Shown here piece after piece: positions 1 to 6,214 of a stretch of 10,048 bases of DNA. The translations under genes were made by a program, and so were the position numbers. Origin of the DNA: DAOUMF01 sp034411955. Lineage in GTDB: Bacteria > Chloroflexota > Dehalococcoidia > SM23-28-2 > RBG-16-64-32. Below the pieces are notes generated by a model that was not told where the DNA came from, made no database searches, and saw only the letters and a program-made list of their open reading frames with translations. Location of the stretch: the NCBI GenBank assembly GCA_034411955.1, contig DAOUMF010000180.1, positions 1-10,048 of the forward strand, given 5' to 3'. The stretch's first letter is position 1, and each line of letters begins with the position of its first letter.

Positions 1-17
1 CCGCTAGGCGGTTCGTT

Positions 18-43
18 GGAAGAAGGAACTGGAAGAAGGAAGA
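18..43 (+). repeat. 13-bp purine-rich tandem repeat overlapping the copA ribosome-binding region
   Basis: Two adjacent 13-base units, GGAAGAAGGAACT and GGAAGAAGGAAGA, differ only in the last two bases. They run into GAGGGGAAG, about 3 bases before the GTG start at 53. The tract offers several overlapping Shine-Dalgarno-like purine runs. It may be a strong ribosome-loading leader or a slippage-prone repeat that varies copper-ATPase translation. Only 17 bases lie upstream in the window, so a preceding gene end or promoter cannot be judged. Confidence 0.55.
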
Positions 44-52
44 GGGGAAGGC

Positions 53-2692
53 GTGGCTGAGAAGGAGGAGCGGGAGACAGAGGAGCTTACGGTGCCCGTG
101 GCGGGGATGACCTGCGCCGCGTGCGTCACCACCATCGAGAAGGCGCTGCGGGGCCTCCCCGGCGTTCGGGAGGCCGCTGTGAGCCTGGCCGGGGGCAAGG
201 CCGCCGTGAAGCTGGACCCCGAGGCTTGCACCCTCCCCGACATCGAGCGCGCCATCGAGGACGTGGGATATGAGGTGCCGTGGGCCCGCCTCCAGCTTCT
301 CGTGCTGGGGATGATGGGTCCGCCTGAGGCGGATGAGGAGAACATCACGGCCGCCCTCAAGGCGCTGCCCGGCGTGGTCTCCGTGCAGGCCACCTCGTCC
401 ACCGACACCGTCATCGTCGAGTACTCTGAGGCCCTGGTCTCCGCGGCGGCCATCAAGAAGACGGTCCGCGAGCTGGGGTACGAGGTGTCCGAGAAGGGCG
501 AGGGCGAGGACGCCCTCGACCGCGAGCGCAAGCTGCGCCAGGCGGATATCCGGCGCCAGCTCCTGAACATGGCGTTCGCCTGGCCCCTGGGCGCCCTGGT
601 CATGCTGGGCACCTTCAGCGACGTCTGGATACTGAAGGACATTCTCCCTTCCTTCATGGGCGAGAAGCTGTTCCTGTTCGCCCTGACCACGCCGATAGTC
701 GTGGGCCCGGGGCGGCAGTTCTTCGTCAACTCCTGGAACGGCCTTCGTCGCGGCGTCACCGACATGAACCTCCTGTACGCCACCGGTATCGGCGCCGCGT
801 ACATGATCGCCGTCGTCAACACCTTCTGGCCGAGCGCGGGCTTCGGCGGCGAGAAGGCCACATTCTACGAGGCGGCCGCTCTCCTCACCGCCTTCATCGT
901 CCTCGGCCGCTATCTGGAGGCCGTCACCCGCGGCCGCACCTCGGAGGCGATACGCAAGCTGATGAAGCTTCAGCCGAAGCGGGCCCGCGTAGTCCGCGAT
1001 GGCAAGGAGGTGGAGATACCAGCCGACGAGGTGGAGGTGGGGGACATCTGCCTGGTCCGCCCCGGCGAAAGCGTCCCCGTGGACGGCGTCGTCACCGACG
1101 GATACTCCGCCGTGGACGAGGCGATGGTCACGGGGGAGAGCTTGCCGGTGGAGAAGCGCCCCGGCGACGAGGTGATCGGCGGTACGCTCAACAAGACCGG
1201 GGCCTTCCGTTTCCGCGCCACCCGCGTGGGTGCGGAGACGGCCCTGTCGCAGATAATCAAGCTGGTGGAGGAGGCGCAGACCACCAAGGCCCCCATCCAG
1301 GCCCTGGCCGACAAGGTCGCGGGGCACTTCATCCTCGCCGTGCACGCCGTGGCCCTGGGCGTCTTCCTCTTCTGGTTCTACGTCGGCTTCGACCTCTGGT
1401 TCTCGCCGGACAGCCGACTGGTCCTCACCCCCTACAAGCTGGAGGACCTGGGGGTGTTCGGCCTGGCGCTCCTCATATCCGTGACCGTTCTCGTCATCTC
1501 CTGCCCGTGCGCCGTGGGGCTGGCCACGCCGAGCGCCATGATGGCCGGCACCGGCAAAGGCGCCGAGTTCGGCATCCTGTTCAAGGGTGCCGATGCCATG
1601 GAGACCACCGCCAAGGTGCAGGTCGTGGTGCTGGACAAGACGGGCACCCTCACCAAGGGCGAGCCCTCTGTTACGGACGTCGTGCCCGTGGAGGGGTCTC
1701 CCGACGAGGTCCTGCGTTTGGCAGCAGCCGCGGAGAAGAACTCAGAGCACCCCCTGGGCGAAGCGATAGTCCGCGGCGCCGCCTCTCGCGGGATTAACGT
1801 TCGGGCCGCCGACAGCTTCCAGGCGGTGCCCGGCCACGGCGTCGAGGCCCGCCTCAACGGCGCCGCTGTCCTCCTGGGCAACCGCAAGCTGATGGCGGAG
1901 CGGGATGTCCCCCTTGACGGGATGATCACGGAGGCGGAGCGGCTGGAGGGCGAAGGGAAGACGGTGATGTTCGTCGCCGCCGACGGCCACCCTGTGGGCC
2001 TGGTGGCGGTGGCCGACACGCTGAAGGAGACCTCCGTACGCGCGGTGCGAGAGCTCAGGCGGCTGGGCCTGGAGGTGGCGATGATCACGGGCGACAACCG
2101 GCGCACCGCGGAGGCCATCGGCCGCGAGCTGGGCATAGGCCCTTCGACTTCGCTCAGGGCAGGCCGTGTGCTGGCGGAGGTGCTGCCCCAAGACAAGGCG
2201 GCGGAGGTGCGCAAGCTCCAGGACGAGGGGAAGATCGTGGCCATGGTCGGCGACGGCATCAACGATGCCCCGGCCCTGGCCCAGGCCGACGTCGGCATGG
2301 CCATCGGCTCCGGCACCGACGTCGCCAAGGAGACGGGCCACGTCATCCTCATACGGGACGACATCCTGGACGTGGTGGCGGCGGTGCAGGTGGCCCGCTC
2401 CACCATGAGGCTGGTCAAGCAGAACCTGCTTTGGGCCTTCGGCTACAACTCGGCGGCCATACCCCTGGGCGCTGGCATCCTGTACCCGTTCGTGGCGCAG
2501 GTGGTGAGCCCGGAGCTGGCCGCGCTGCTCATGGCCACCAGTTCGCTCTCGGTCACGATGAATACCCTGCGCATGAGGGGCTACACGCCGCCGGTCAAGC
2601 GCCGGCCACCGCCGGGTGCGCCGGAGCCTGCGAGGCGAGAGGCCGAACCGGCGCTGGAGGCCGTGCCCGCCGGAAGGAGGGTGGCGCGATGA
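53..2692 (+). CDS. copA: Cu(I)-exporting P1B-type ATPase (CopA-like)
   Basis: Membrane pump that uses ATP to move monovalent copper out of the cytoplasm. The GTG start follows a GAGGGGAAG ribosome site. The 879-residue protein opens with a metal-binding HMA domain (GMTCAAC, C21/C24). A second HMA-shaped domain (about 80-145) has G89 and E92 where the two cysteines should be, so it probably cannot bind copper. Eight membrane helices are expected; four lie near 171-187, 205-220, 240-258 and 272-288. The core motifs are intact: TGES 360-363, CPC 484-486, DKTGTLT with phosphorylated D528, SEHP 564-567 and GDGIND 733-738. YN at 798-799 and MxxSS at 827-831 are the helix 7/8 residues typical of Cu(I) ATPases (P1B-1). 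Two oddities stand out. Residues about 696-704 are a repeat-derived insertion before the conserved VLAEVLPQDK block. The last 35 or so residues form a Pro/Arg/Glu-rich tail. The gene overlaps the next by four bases. No CsoR or CopZ gene is visible here. Confidence 0.95.
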   Translation: MAEKEERETEELTVPVAGMTCAACVTTIEKALRGLPGVREAAVSLAGGKAAVKLDPEACTLPDIERAIEDVGYEVPWARLQLLVLGMMGPPEADEENITAALKALPGVVSVQATSSTDTVIVEYSEALVSAAAIKKTVRELGYEVSEKGEGEDALDRERKLRQADIRRQLLNMAFAWPLGALVMLGTFSDVWILKDILPSFMGEKLFLFALTTPIVVGPGRQFFVNSWNGLRRGVTDMNLLYATGIGAAYMIAVVNTFWPSAGFGGEKATFYEAAALLTAFIVLGRYLEAVTRGRTSEAIRKLMKLQPKRARVVRDGKEVEIPADEVEVGDICLVRPGESVPVDGVVTDGYSAVDEAMVTGESLPVEKRPGDEVIGGTLNKTGAFRFRATRVGAETALSQIIKLVEEAQTTKAPIQALADKVAGHFILAVHAVALGVFLFWFYVGFDLWFSPDSRLVLTPYKLEDLGVFGLALLISVTVLVISCPCAVGLATPSAMMAGTGKGAEFGILFKGADAMETTAKVQVVVLDKTGTLTKGEPSVTDVVPVEGSPDEVLRLAAAAEKNSEHPLGEAIVRGAASRGINVRAADSFQAVPGHGVEARLNGAAVLLGNRKLMAERDVPLDGMITEAERLEGEGKTVMFVAADGHPVGLVAVADTLKETSVRAVRELRRLGLEVAMITGDNRRTAEAIGRELGIGPSTSLRAGRVLAEVLPQDKAAEVRKLQDEGKIVAMVGDGINDAPALAQADVGMAIGSGTDVAKETGHVILIRDDILDVVAAVQVARSTMRLVKQNLLWAFGYNSAAIPLGAGILYPFVAQVVSPELAALLMATSSLSVTMNTLRMRGYTPPVKRRPPPGAPEPARREAEPALEAVPAGRRVAR
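2140..2164 (+). repeat. Interspersed CCTTCGAC-GCTCAGG repeat inserted in frame within copA
   Basis: The stretch CCTTCGACTTCGCTCAGGGC lies inside the copA P domain. It encodes PSTSLRAG between ELGIG and RVLAEVLPQ. In ordinary CopA proteins these two blocks are nearly adjacent (ELGID-RVLAEVLP), so about 24 bases look added without shifting the frame. A second copy in reverse orientation starts the next gene (2698-2717) and matches at 17 of 20 positions. From general knowledge, repeats of this type, with translations such as PSTSLRAG, PALSEVEG and CPERSRRA, are scattered through many metagenomic genomes. Their origin is not evident here. Confidence 0.75.
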
Positions 2693-2928
2693 GGCTTGTC
2701 CTGAGCCTAGTCGAAGGATTCAGGGTGGAGGACGCGGGCCGCCTCAGCGCGGCGATCTACATCACGGTGTCCACGGCGGCCGCCGGTGCCTTCTTCGCAA
2801 TAACAGTGCTGACTGGGGACTACTCTTGGGTGGCCCGGCTGGGCGGCAGCGCCTGGGTGTTCCTGTTGAGCATGATCATTCTCATGCCCACGGTGACGCC
2901 GTGGCTGCGAAGGCGGCTGCGGGGCTAG
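2689..2928 (+). CDS. Small two-helix membrane protein coupled to copA, function unknown
   Basis: A 79-residue protein whose ATG overlaps the copA stop as ATGA. GGAAGGAGG sits 8 bases upstream, so translation is probably coupled to copA. Two hydrophobic stretches, about residues 21-42 (AAIYITVSTAAAGAFFAITV and onward) and 52-70 (WVFLLSMIILMP), are joined by a short LTGDYSW loop. The protein ends in a basic WLRRRLRG tail, which suggests an inner-membrane hairpin with both ends in the cytoplasm. The first ten residues, MRLVLSLVEG, come almost entirely from the interspersed repeat. The ancestral N-terminus may therefore have been altered or replaced. Linkage to copA suggests a role near copper export, but I recognise no family. 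Confidence 0.7.
   Translation: MRLVLSLVEGFRVEDAGRLSAAIYITVSTAAAGAFFAITVLTGDYSWVARLGGSAWVFLLSMIILMPTVTPWLRRRLRG
2698..2717 (-). repeat. Second copy of the interspersed repeat, at the 5' end of the small membrane gene
   Basis: On the plus strand this reads GTCCTGAGCCTAGTCGAAGG. Its reverse complement matches the copA copy (2141-2160) at 17 of 20 bases. It begins 7 bases after the A of the ATG and encodes residues V4 to G10. The two copies are inverted relative to each other and about 540 bp apart, so in principle they could pair or recombine to invert the copA 3' end. Confidence 0.7.
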
Positions 2929-2951
2929 ACTGGATTCGGCCGCGATAGTCT

Positions 2952-3007
2952 AGAGCGGGGTCCAGGGCGCGACTCGAACCCGGGACACGCGGCCTGGAAA
3001 CCGCTCT
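2952..3007. repeat. Long imperfect inverted repeat (17 paired bases) between the copper genes and the VWA gene
   Basis: The arms are built symmetrically: AGAGCGG (2952-2958) with CCGCTCT (3001-3007), TCCAGG (2961-2966) with CCTGGA (2993-2998), and CGCG (2968-2971) with CGCG (2988-2991). A 2x2 and a 1x1 mismatch separate the helices. The 16-base loop contains CCCGGG. On the minus strand the loop contains GGGTTCGAGTC, which resembles a tRNA T-loop. No T-run follows on either strand, so it is not a classic intrinsic terminator. It may form a transcript end or processing stem after the copA operon, or be a decayed element. The rest of the 2929-3153 gap shows no credible gene and no confident promoter for the downstream gene. 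Confidence 0.6.
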
Positions 3008-3153
3008 TGTCGTTGGGCCGGGACGAGGGGACAGCACAAATCGCTTGTTATGGAGGTGGGCGAGTTGGCGTCTTATCCTTGATTTTCCGTCAAAGATGTC
3101 GAACACTGGAGCAAGCAGGGGTGGCCTGTTAGCGCACTAGAGACGGTCAGACG

Positions 3154-4926
3154 ATGAAGCCGATCCTCCGGGTCCTGTCGCTGCCGGTGCTTGCCGTCGT
3201 CGCCCTTGCCATGTTGTTCACGCTGCCGGCAGGAGCCCAGGGCCCGCATAACATCTCCGTCGTCCTCATCATCGACAATTCAGGGAGCATGGGCACGAAT
3301 GATCCCGCCGGCCTTCGCTTCGTGGCGGCCAGTCAGTTGGTGGACTTGCTGGAGGAGGGGGACGAGATCAGTGTGGTGCTGTTCGCGGACGATAGCACTG
3401 TGCTGGTGTCGCTGACGAAGGTGACGGACGCGGCGAGCAAGGAGGCTATCAGGGCTAGGCTGACGGCGGTGGCCCCTGCAGGGAACACGCACATGCGGGC
3501 GGGCTTGGAGGCGGGGCTCGCGGAGTTGGAGAAAGGCTCCAACTCCATTCGCTTCGGCATATTCCTGACCGACGGCGAGCTCCACCCGCCGGACTGGCCC
3601 GACTTGACGGCACAGGAGCAGGAGGCAGAGCGGGCGGCGGTGCTTGCCCTGGCGGACGGCTTTGGAGAGAGGAAGTGGGGCCTTTTTCCGGTTTCCCTGG
3701 CCAGCGCGGTGGAGCCCGCGTTTCTGCAGAGGTTGGCCGATAACGGCGGGGGGCTGTACCGGGAGGCGCCGGAGGCCGGCCAACTGACGCTGGTGTTCCA
3801 GGAGGTCTTCGCCGCCAAGAAGCTGGACGTCTTCGAGATCCTGTTCAGCGATTGCCTCGCTCCCGGCGATGAGCGCTCTGTGACCTTCCCAATCCACCAG
3901 TTCGTTTCCACGCTCTCTCTGTTCGTTACCTACCCCGGTGACCTGCGGCCGACGGTGGCGGTGACGGGGCCTGACGGCGGGCCGGTTTCCCCCACCGGGG
4001 GCGATGCCCGCTACGACGCCTTCAGCATCGAGAGTCCGGCCCGGGGAACGTGGACTGTGACGATAACTGGAGCGCCGGAGGGCGAGTCCTGCGTGTCCAT
4101 ATCCTCGACGCCCCGGACGCTGGTCGACGTGGTGTGGCTCCGACCGTCGCCTTCGCTGAGCCTGGCCCCAGGCGAACCGCTGGAGATCGCTGTGCGCCTG
4201 GTGGCTCGTGACCCTCAGTCGGGGGACGAGACGCCGGTAGAGGACGCGGCGGTGAGGGTGACGGTTGCCGGGCCGAGCGGGCAGTCGTATGAAGCGACTC
4301 TTGAACATGCTGGGTCGGGCGAGTATTCGGGAGTGGTGACGGTAGATGGTGAGGAGGGGAAATACACCATAGACCTGGTGGCGGAGAGAGGGGGAGGGGC
4401 GGTAGCGCAGCGAAGCTTTGAGGCGTCAGTATCGCTTGCGGCGGCTGCGGCCCGGTCTCCGACGCCTTCCCGTGAACGCCCGGCAGCCGCAGCAGAGGGC
4501 GATGGGGGGCCGGCTCTGCTGCTGATGCTTCTGGGTCCGGTCCTTCTGGTCGGGCTGACGGGCTCCTTTCTGGCATACTGTCATTTCGGGCGGCCGCTGC
4601 TGCGTGGCTGGCTCGAGTCGGCACAAGTGGGACGGGCCTACGGCCTGGAATCGCGGCACCGCCGGACCTGGACCCGCCGGGCGCTCGCTATTGGGGGTTC
4701 GAAGGACGACGTTGACGTGGGCCTGGGTAGGCGATTGGCTCGAGTCATCCCCGGGAGGGGCGATAAGTGCTATCTGCAAGCGATGTCCGAAGGGGACGTC
4801 GTGGTGGACGGTCATCCTCTGCGGAGAGGACAGCGTCGGCGTCTGCACCACCGGAGCGAGATCAAGCTGGGCGGGGTTGCGCTGGTGTACCGGCTATACG
4901 TCGGCGGCCCCCGCATCGGAGTGTAG
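3154..4926 (+). CDS. Signal-peptide VWA-domain protein with one late transmembrane helix and an FHA-like C-terminal tail
   Basis: A 590-residue protein. Residues 1-29 form a Sec signal peptide (basic MKPILR, hydrophobic core, then PAGAQG). Residues 34-225 are a von Willebrand factor A domain with a complete metal-ion-dependent adhesion site: DNSGS 41-45, T112 in GNTHMRAGL and D140 in LTDGE. It should bind a divalent cation and a protein ligand outside the cytoplasm. Residues about 226-425 are beta-rich, probably two sandwich modules, with C234 and C313 as a possible disulfide. A Pro/Ala linker (430-452) leads to one helix at about 453-475. The basic region that follows continues into about 508-583, which resembles a forkhead-associated domain: IGGSKDDVDVGL at the start, then GDVVVDGHPL and SEIKLGGVALVYR. 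FHA domains bind phosphothreonine, so the protein could couple outside contact to cytoplasmic kinase signalling. The usual FHA Arg/Ser-x-x-His pattern is not clearly kept. The start has only a weak ribosome site. Confidence 0.85.
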   Translation: MKPILRVLSLPVLAVVALAMLFTLPAGAQGPHNISVVLIIDNSGSMGTNDPAGLRFVAASQLVDLLEEGDEISVVLFADDSTVLVSLTKVTDAASKEAIRARLTAVAPAGNTHMRAGLEAGLAELEKGSNSIRFGIFLTDGELHPPDWPDLTAQEQEAERAAVLALADGFGERKWGLFPVSLASAVEPAFLQRLADNGGGLYREAPEAGQLTLVFQEVFAAKKLDVFEILFSDCLAPGDERSVTFPIHQFVSTLSLFVTYPGDLRPTVAVTGPDGGPVSPTGGDARYDAFSIESPARGTWTVTITGAPEGESCVSISSTPRTLVDVVWLRPSPSLSLAPGEPLEIAVRLVARDPQSGDETPVEDAAVRVTVAGPSGQSYEATLEHAGSGEYSGVVTVDGEEGKYTIDLVAERGGGAVAQRSFEASVSLAAAAARSPTPSRERPAAAAEGDGGPALLLMLLGPVLLVGLTGSFLAYCHFGRPLLRGWLESAQVGRAYGLESRHRRTWTRRALAIGGSKDDVDVGLGRRLARVIPGRGDKCYLQAMSEGDVVVDGHPLRRGQRRRLHHRSEIKLGGVALVYRLYVGGPRIGV

Positions 4927-4955
4927 GCGGCACCTGAGCCTTGACGACGGCGTTG

Positions 4956-4996
4956 GCATCGCCCGCAGCCGCGACTGCGAGAGCCGCAGGCGGTGC
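4956..4996. terminator. Hairpin in the convergent spacer between the VWA and TIGR04076-like genes
   Basis: GCATCGCC (4956-4963) pairs with GGCGGTGC (4989-4996) over 8 positions, one of them G-T. Inside it, CGCAG (4964-4968) pairs with CTGCG (4975-4979) around a 6-base loop. It lies in the 84-base gap between two genes that end facing each other. That position suits a bidirectional transcript end. No T-tract follows on either strand, so intrinsic termination is uncertain. Confidence 0.35.
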
Positions 4997-5010
4997 ACTC
5001 GCCGGCCGCG

Positions 5011-5427
5011 CTACTCCACTCGCACCTCCATGATGACGCGTCCCCAGCCGCCGCACCTGACGCCCACATCGAAGCAGTTTGTGCGGTTGAAGCGCAGGGC
5101 ATTGGGATCGGCGTCAGCGTAGTGTAGCTCGCTCACGGCGTAGACGAGAGGGCCCAGGGGGTAGAGCGCGCCCAGGCAGATGCGCTCGGGGTTCTTGTCC
5201 GTCAGGAGGTTGCCAGCGCCGTCGAAGAGGAAGCGGTCGCCCACCTTGTGCCGGCTGTTGCAGCCGTGCGCCTCCACCACCTCGGCGACGATGGTCTTGG
5301 CAATGAGGGCTGGGCCTTTGGTCAGAATATCGGCGTTGCGAGGGTTGGCGCGGAAGAGGGCCATCTCCTCGTCGCTGTAGCCCAGGTGCTGCTGGAAGAA
5401 CTGCCACGTGTCCTCGCTGATTTCCAT
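5011..5427 (-). CDS. TIGR04076-like small cysteine-containing protein
   Basis: A 138-residue soluble protein. The minus-strand ATG follows AAAGGGGGACTAG, a good ribosome site. The central HKVGDRF (60-66), then ICLGALYPLGPLVYA (83-97), then the end CFDVGVRCGGWGRVIMEV (118-135) recall the TIGR04076 family. That family is known by a GHKVGD motif, a cysteine before a conserved Leu/Tyr-rich helix and a C-terminal cysteine region; its function is unknown. Cysteines at 56, 84, 118 and 125 plus H60 could form a metal or redox site. Residues 1-45 (WQFFQQHLGYSDEEMALF and onward) form a helical extension not typical of the short family members. A promoter-like repeat (5470-5498) lies just upstream in the right orientation and gives a leader of about 36 bases. 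The gene is convergent with the VWA gene. Confidence 0.75.
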   Translation of the reverse strand: MEISEDTWQFFQQHLGYSDEEMALFRANPRNADILTKGPALIAKTIVAEVVEAHGCNSRHKVGDRFLFDGAGNLLTDKNPERICLGALYPLGPLVYAVSELHYADADPNALRFNRTNCFDVGVRCGGWGRVIMEVRVE

Positions 5428-5469
5428 CTAGTCCCCCTTTCAAGCCGCTATGGCAGCCGCCTCGCCGCG

Positions 5470-5498
5470 ATTGTGCGTCTGGGCTGGGCGGGTGTCAA
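5470..5498 (-). promoter_or_regulatory. Promoter-like repeat copy 1, upstream of the TIGR04076-like gene
   Basis: Read on the minus strand, TTGACA (5493-5498), a 17-base spacer and CACAAT (5470-5475) form a near-consensus sigma-70-type promoter. The -10 box ends 43 bases before the ATG at 5427, so transcription would begin near 5463. The 39 bases from 5461 to 5499 match the copies at 6471 and 7630 at 34 positions each, and the copy at 6214 at 33. This copy has the clearest target gene. Confidence 0.65.
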
Positions 5499-5532
5499 CG
5501 GGAAGAGGAAGCACCGTTCCTCTCGAACGGCC

Positions 5533-5697
5533 CTACGGCCTGCGTACGCCTCGCATGATGCCCTTGAGCGTCGGCAGCCCCAGCCTCCCGCACAAGAGGC
5601 AACGCGGCGTGTCGCCGTCGAAGCTCACCAAGCTTCCGCCACAAACGTTCCAGGGACACGGCGCTGGTCGCCTGTACGTGGTGAAGCTGCGGTGGGG
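5533..5697 (-). pseudogene. Remnant of a small zinc-ribbon gene lacking a start codon
   Basis: The minus-strand frame is open from a TAA (5698-5700) to a TAG (5533-5535) and encodes 54 residues. It contains CPWNVCGG (from position 14), SLVSFDGDTP and then CLLCGR (from position 33). This is the two-knuckle pattern of short zinc-ribbon proteins and resembles the intact neighbour at 5818-6027. No ATG, GTG or TTG occurs in frame before the first cysteine, and the first knuckle is C-x4-C instead of C-x2-C. Both facts suggest decay by a small indel, although a start in another frame plus a frameshift cannot be excluded. It ends just before promoter-like copy 1. Confidence 0.5.
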
Positions 5698-5708
5698 TTA
5701 GCGCCCCG

Positions 5709-5737
5709 CTGACAATGGAGGAATCCTAGCCCACAAT
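5709..5737 (+). promoter_or_regulatory. Promoter-like repeat copy 2 of 6
   Basis: CTGACA (5709-5714), 17 bases, CACAAT (5732-5737). The spacer differs from that of copy 1. Downstream, AATTCCAGCGGCGGACAGTG and the next bases align with the copy at 6129 at 20 of 27 positions. No credible plus-strand gene follows. Instead a long inverted repeat (5744-5809) begins at about the predicted transcription start. Confidence 0.45.
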
Positions 5738-5743
5738 TCCAGC

Positions 5744-5809
5744 GGCGGACAGTGAAGTCGCGTCCCTTTTGAGGTGGCCCGCCCAAGAGTACGGCGCTCG
5801 CTGTCCGCC
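5744..5809 (+). other. 12-bp inverted repeat immediately after a promoter-like box (possible small structured RNA)
   Basis: GGCGGACAGTGA (5744-5755) pairs with TCGCTGTCCGCC (5798-5809) at all 12 positions if one G-U is allowed, enclosing 42 bases. The 5' arm starts 7 bases after the CACAAT box, where a transcript would begin. A short RNA folded end to end is one reading. The ends of a decayed miniature element are another. The 13-base core CTCGCTGTCCGCC recurs at 7571-7583. The 3' arm lies just beyond the stop of the minus-strand zinc-ribbon gene, so the structure could also act at the end of that gene. Confidence 0.4.
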
Positions 5810-5817
5810 CCGCGCGT

Positions 5818-6027
5818 CTACTCTGACTTGTCTCCGCCCTGACTTCCTCGACCTGGCAGATGAGAAACCGTCTTGTCGTCGCATCCGATGTGCAAGTCGA
5901 GGCGTCCCTGCCCTAGTAACGGGCTGCGGCGGTAGACGATATGGCCGCATTGCAGGCAACTCGTGTCTGGGCTATTCCACCCGATGAGTTGACCCCCGCA
6001 TCGGGGACAGGGATTGTGTCTTGCCAT
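5818..6027 (-). CDS. Small zinc-ribbon protein
   Basis: A 69-residue protein. I chose the ATG at 6027 because AGGAGGG lies 5 bases upstream (CAGGAGGGTGCGATG). The same frame runs upstream to 6333, but that part is low-complexity and reads antisense through promoter-like repeats. The N-terminus is MARHNPCPRCGGQLIGWN, and CLQCGHIVYRR follows. C7/C10 and C30/C33 should bind one zinc ion as a rubredoxin-like knuckle pair. The polar tail (about 40-69) has no recognised motif. Such tiny ribbons occur in many bacteria as nucleic-acid or protein-binding modules; this one cannot be assigned a partner. A related broken copy lies 120 bp downstream on the same strand. Confidence 0.65.
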   Translation of the reverse strand: MARHNPCPRCGGQLIGWNSPDTSCLQCGHIVYRRSPLLGQGRLDLHIGCDDKTVSHLPGRGSQGGDKSE

Positions 6028-6128
6028 CGCACCCTCCTGACCCTGGACACTCTTCGCTGCGACGGTATAGACGGGGTAATCGGCACAAGTGTTGCGCTGC
6101 CAAGGACGCTGGCTGAGGCAGGGCCTCG

Positions 6129-6157
6129 TTGACAACCTTTCCCTCTCGGCGCAAAAT
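6129..6157 (+). promoter_or_regulatory. Promoter-like repeat copy 3 of 6
   Basis: TTGACA (6129-6134), 17 bases, CAAAAT (6152-6157). The 3' flank GGCGGCGGGTAGTGA resembles that of the 5709 copy. A GC hairpin follows at once: GGCGGC (6161-6166) with GCCGCC (6177-6182). There is no clear gene directly downstream; the small membrane gene begins at 6271, after another copy. Confidence 0.45.
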
Positions 6158-6214
6158 GCTGGCGGCGGGTAGTGAGGCCGCCCCCTCCTCATGGTACCCC
6201 TTGAGTAAGTGGCG

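Noticed and set aside
1432..2418. Long open frame of 328 codons antisense to copA
   Set aside because: It is a GC-driven shadow of copA: Ser/Arg/Thr-rich, with no domains. The copA frame contains every catalytic motif.
2940..3012. tRNA gene on the minus strand, suggested by GGGTTCGAGTC
   Set aside because: The T-stem pairs at only three of five positions, and no acceptor stem, anticodon arm or D-arm can be drawn around it. The region folds better as one long hairpin.
3280..4308. 342-codon antisense frame within the VWA gene
   Set aside because: Composition is Arg/His/Gln-rich with no recognisable motif, and the opposite strand encodes an intact VWA domain.
5248..5712. 154-codon plus-strand frame across 5427
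   Set aside because: It is antisense to the TIGR04076-like gene and then runs through promoter copy 1 and the zinc-ribbon remnant; it has no domain pattern.
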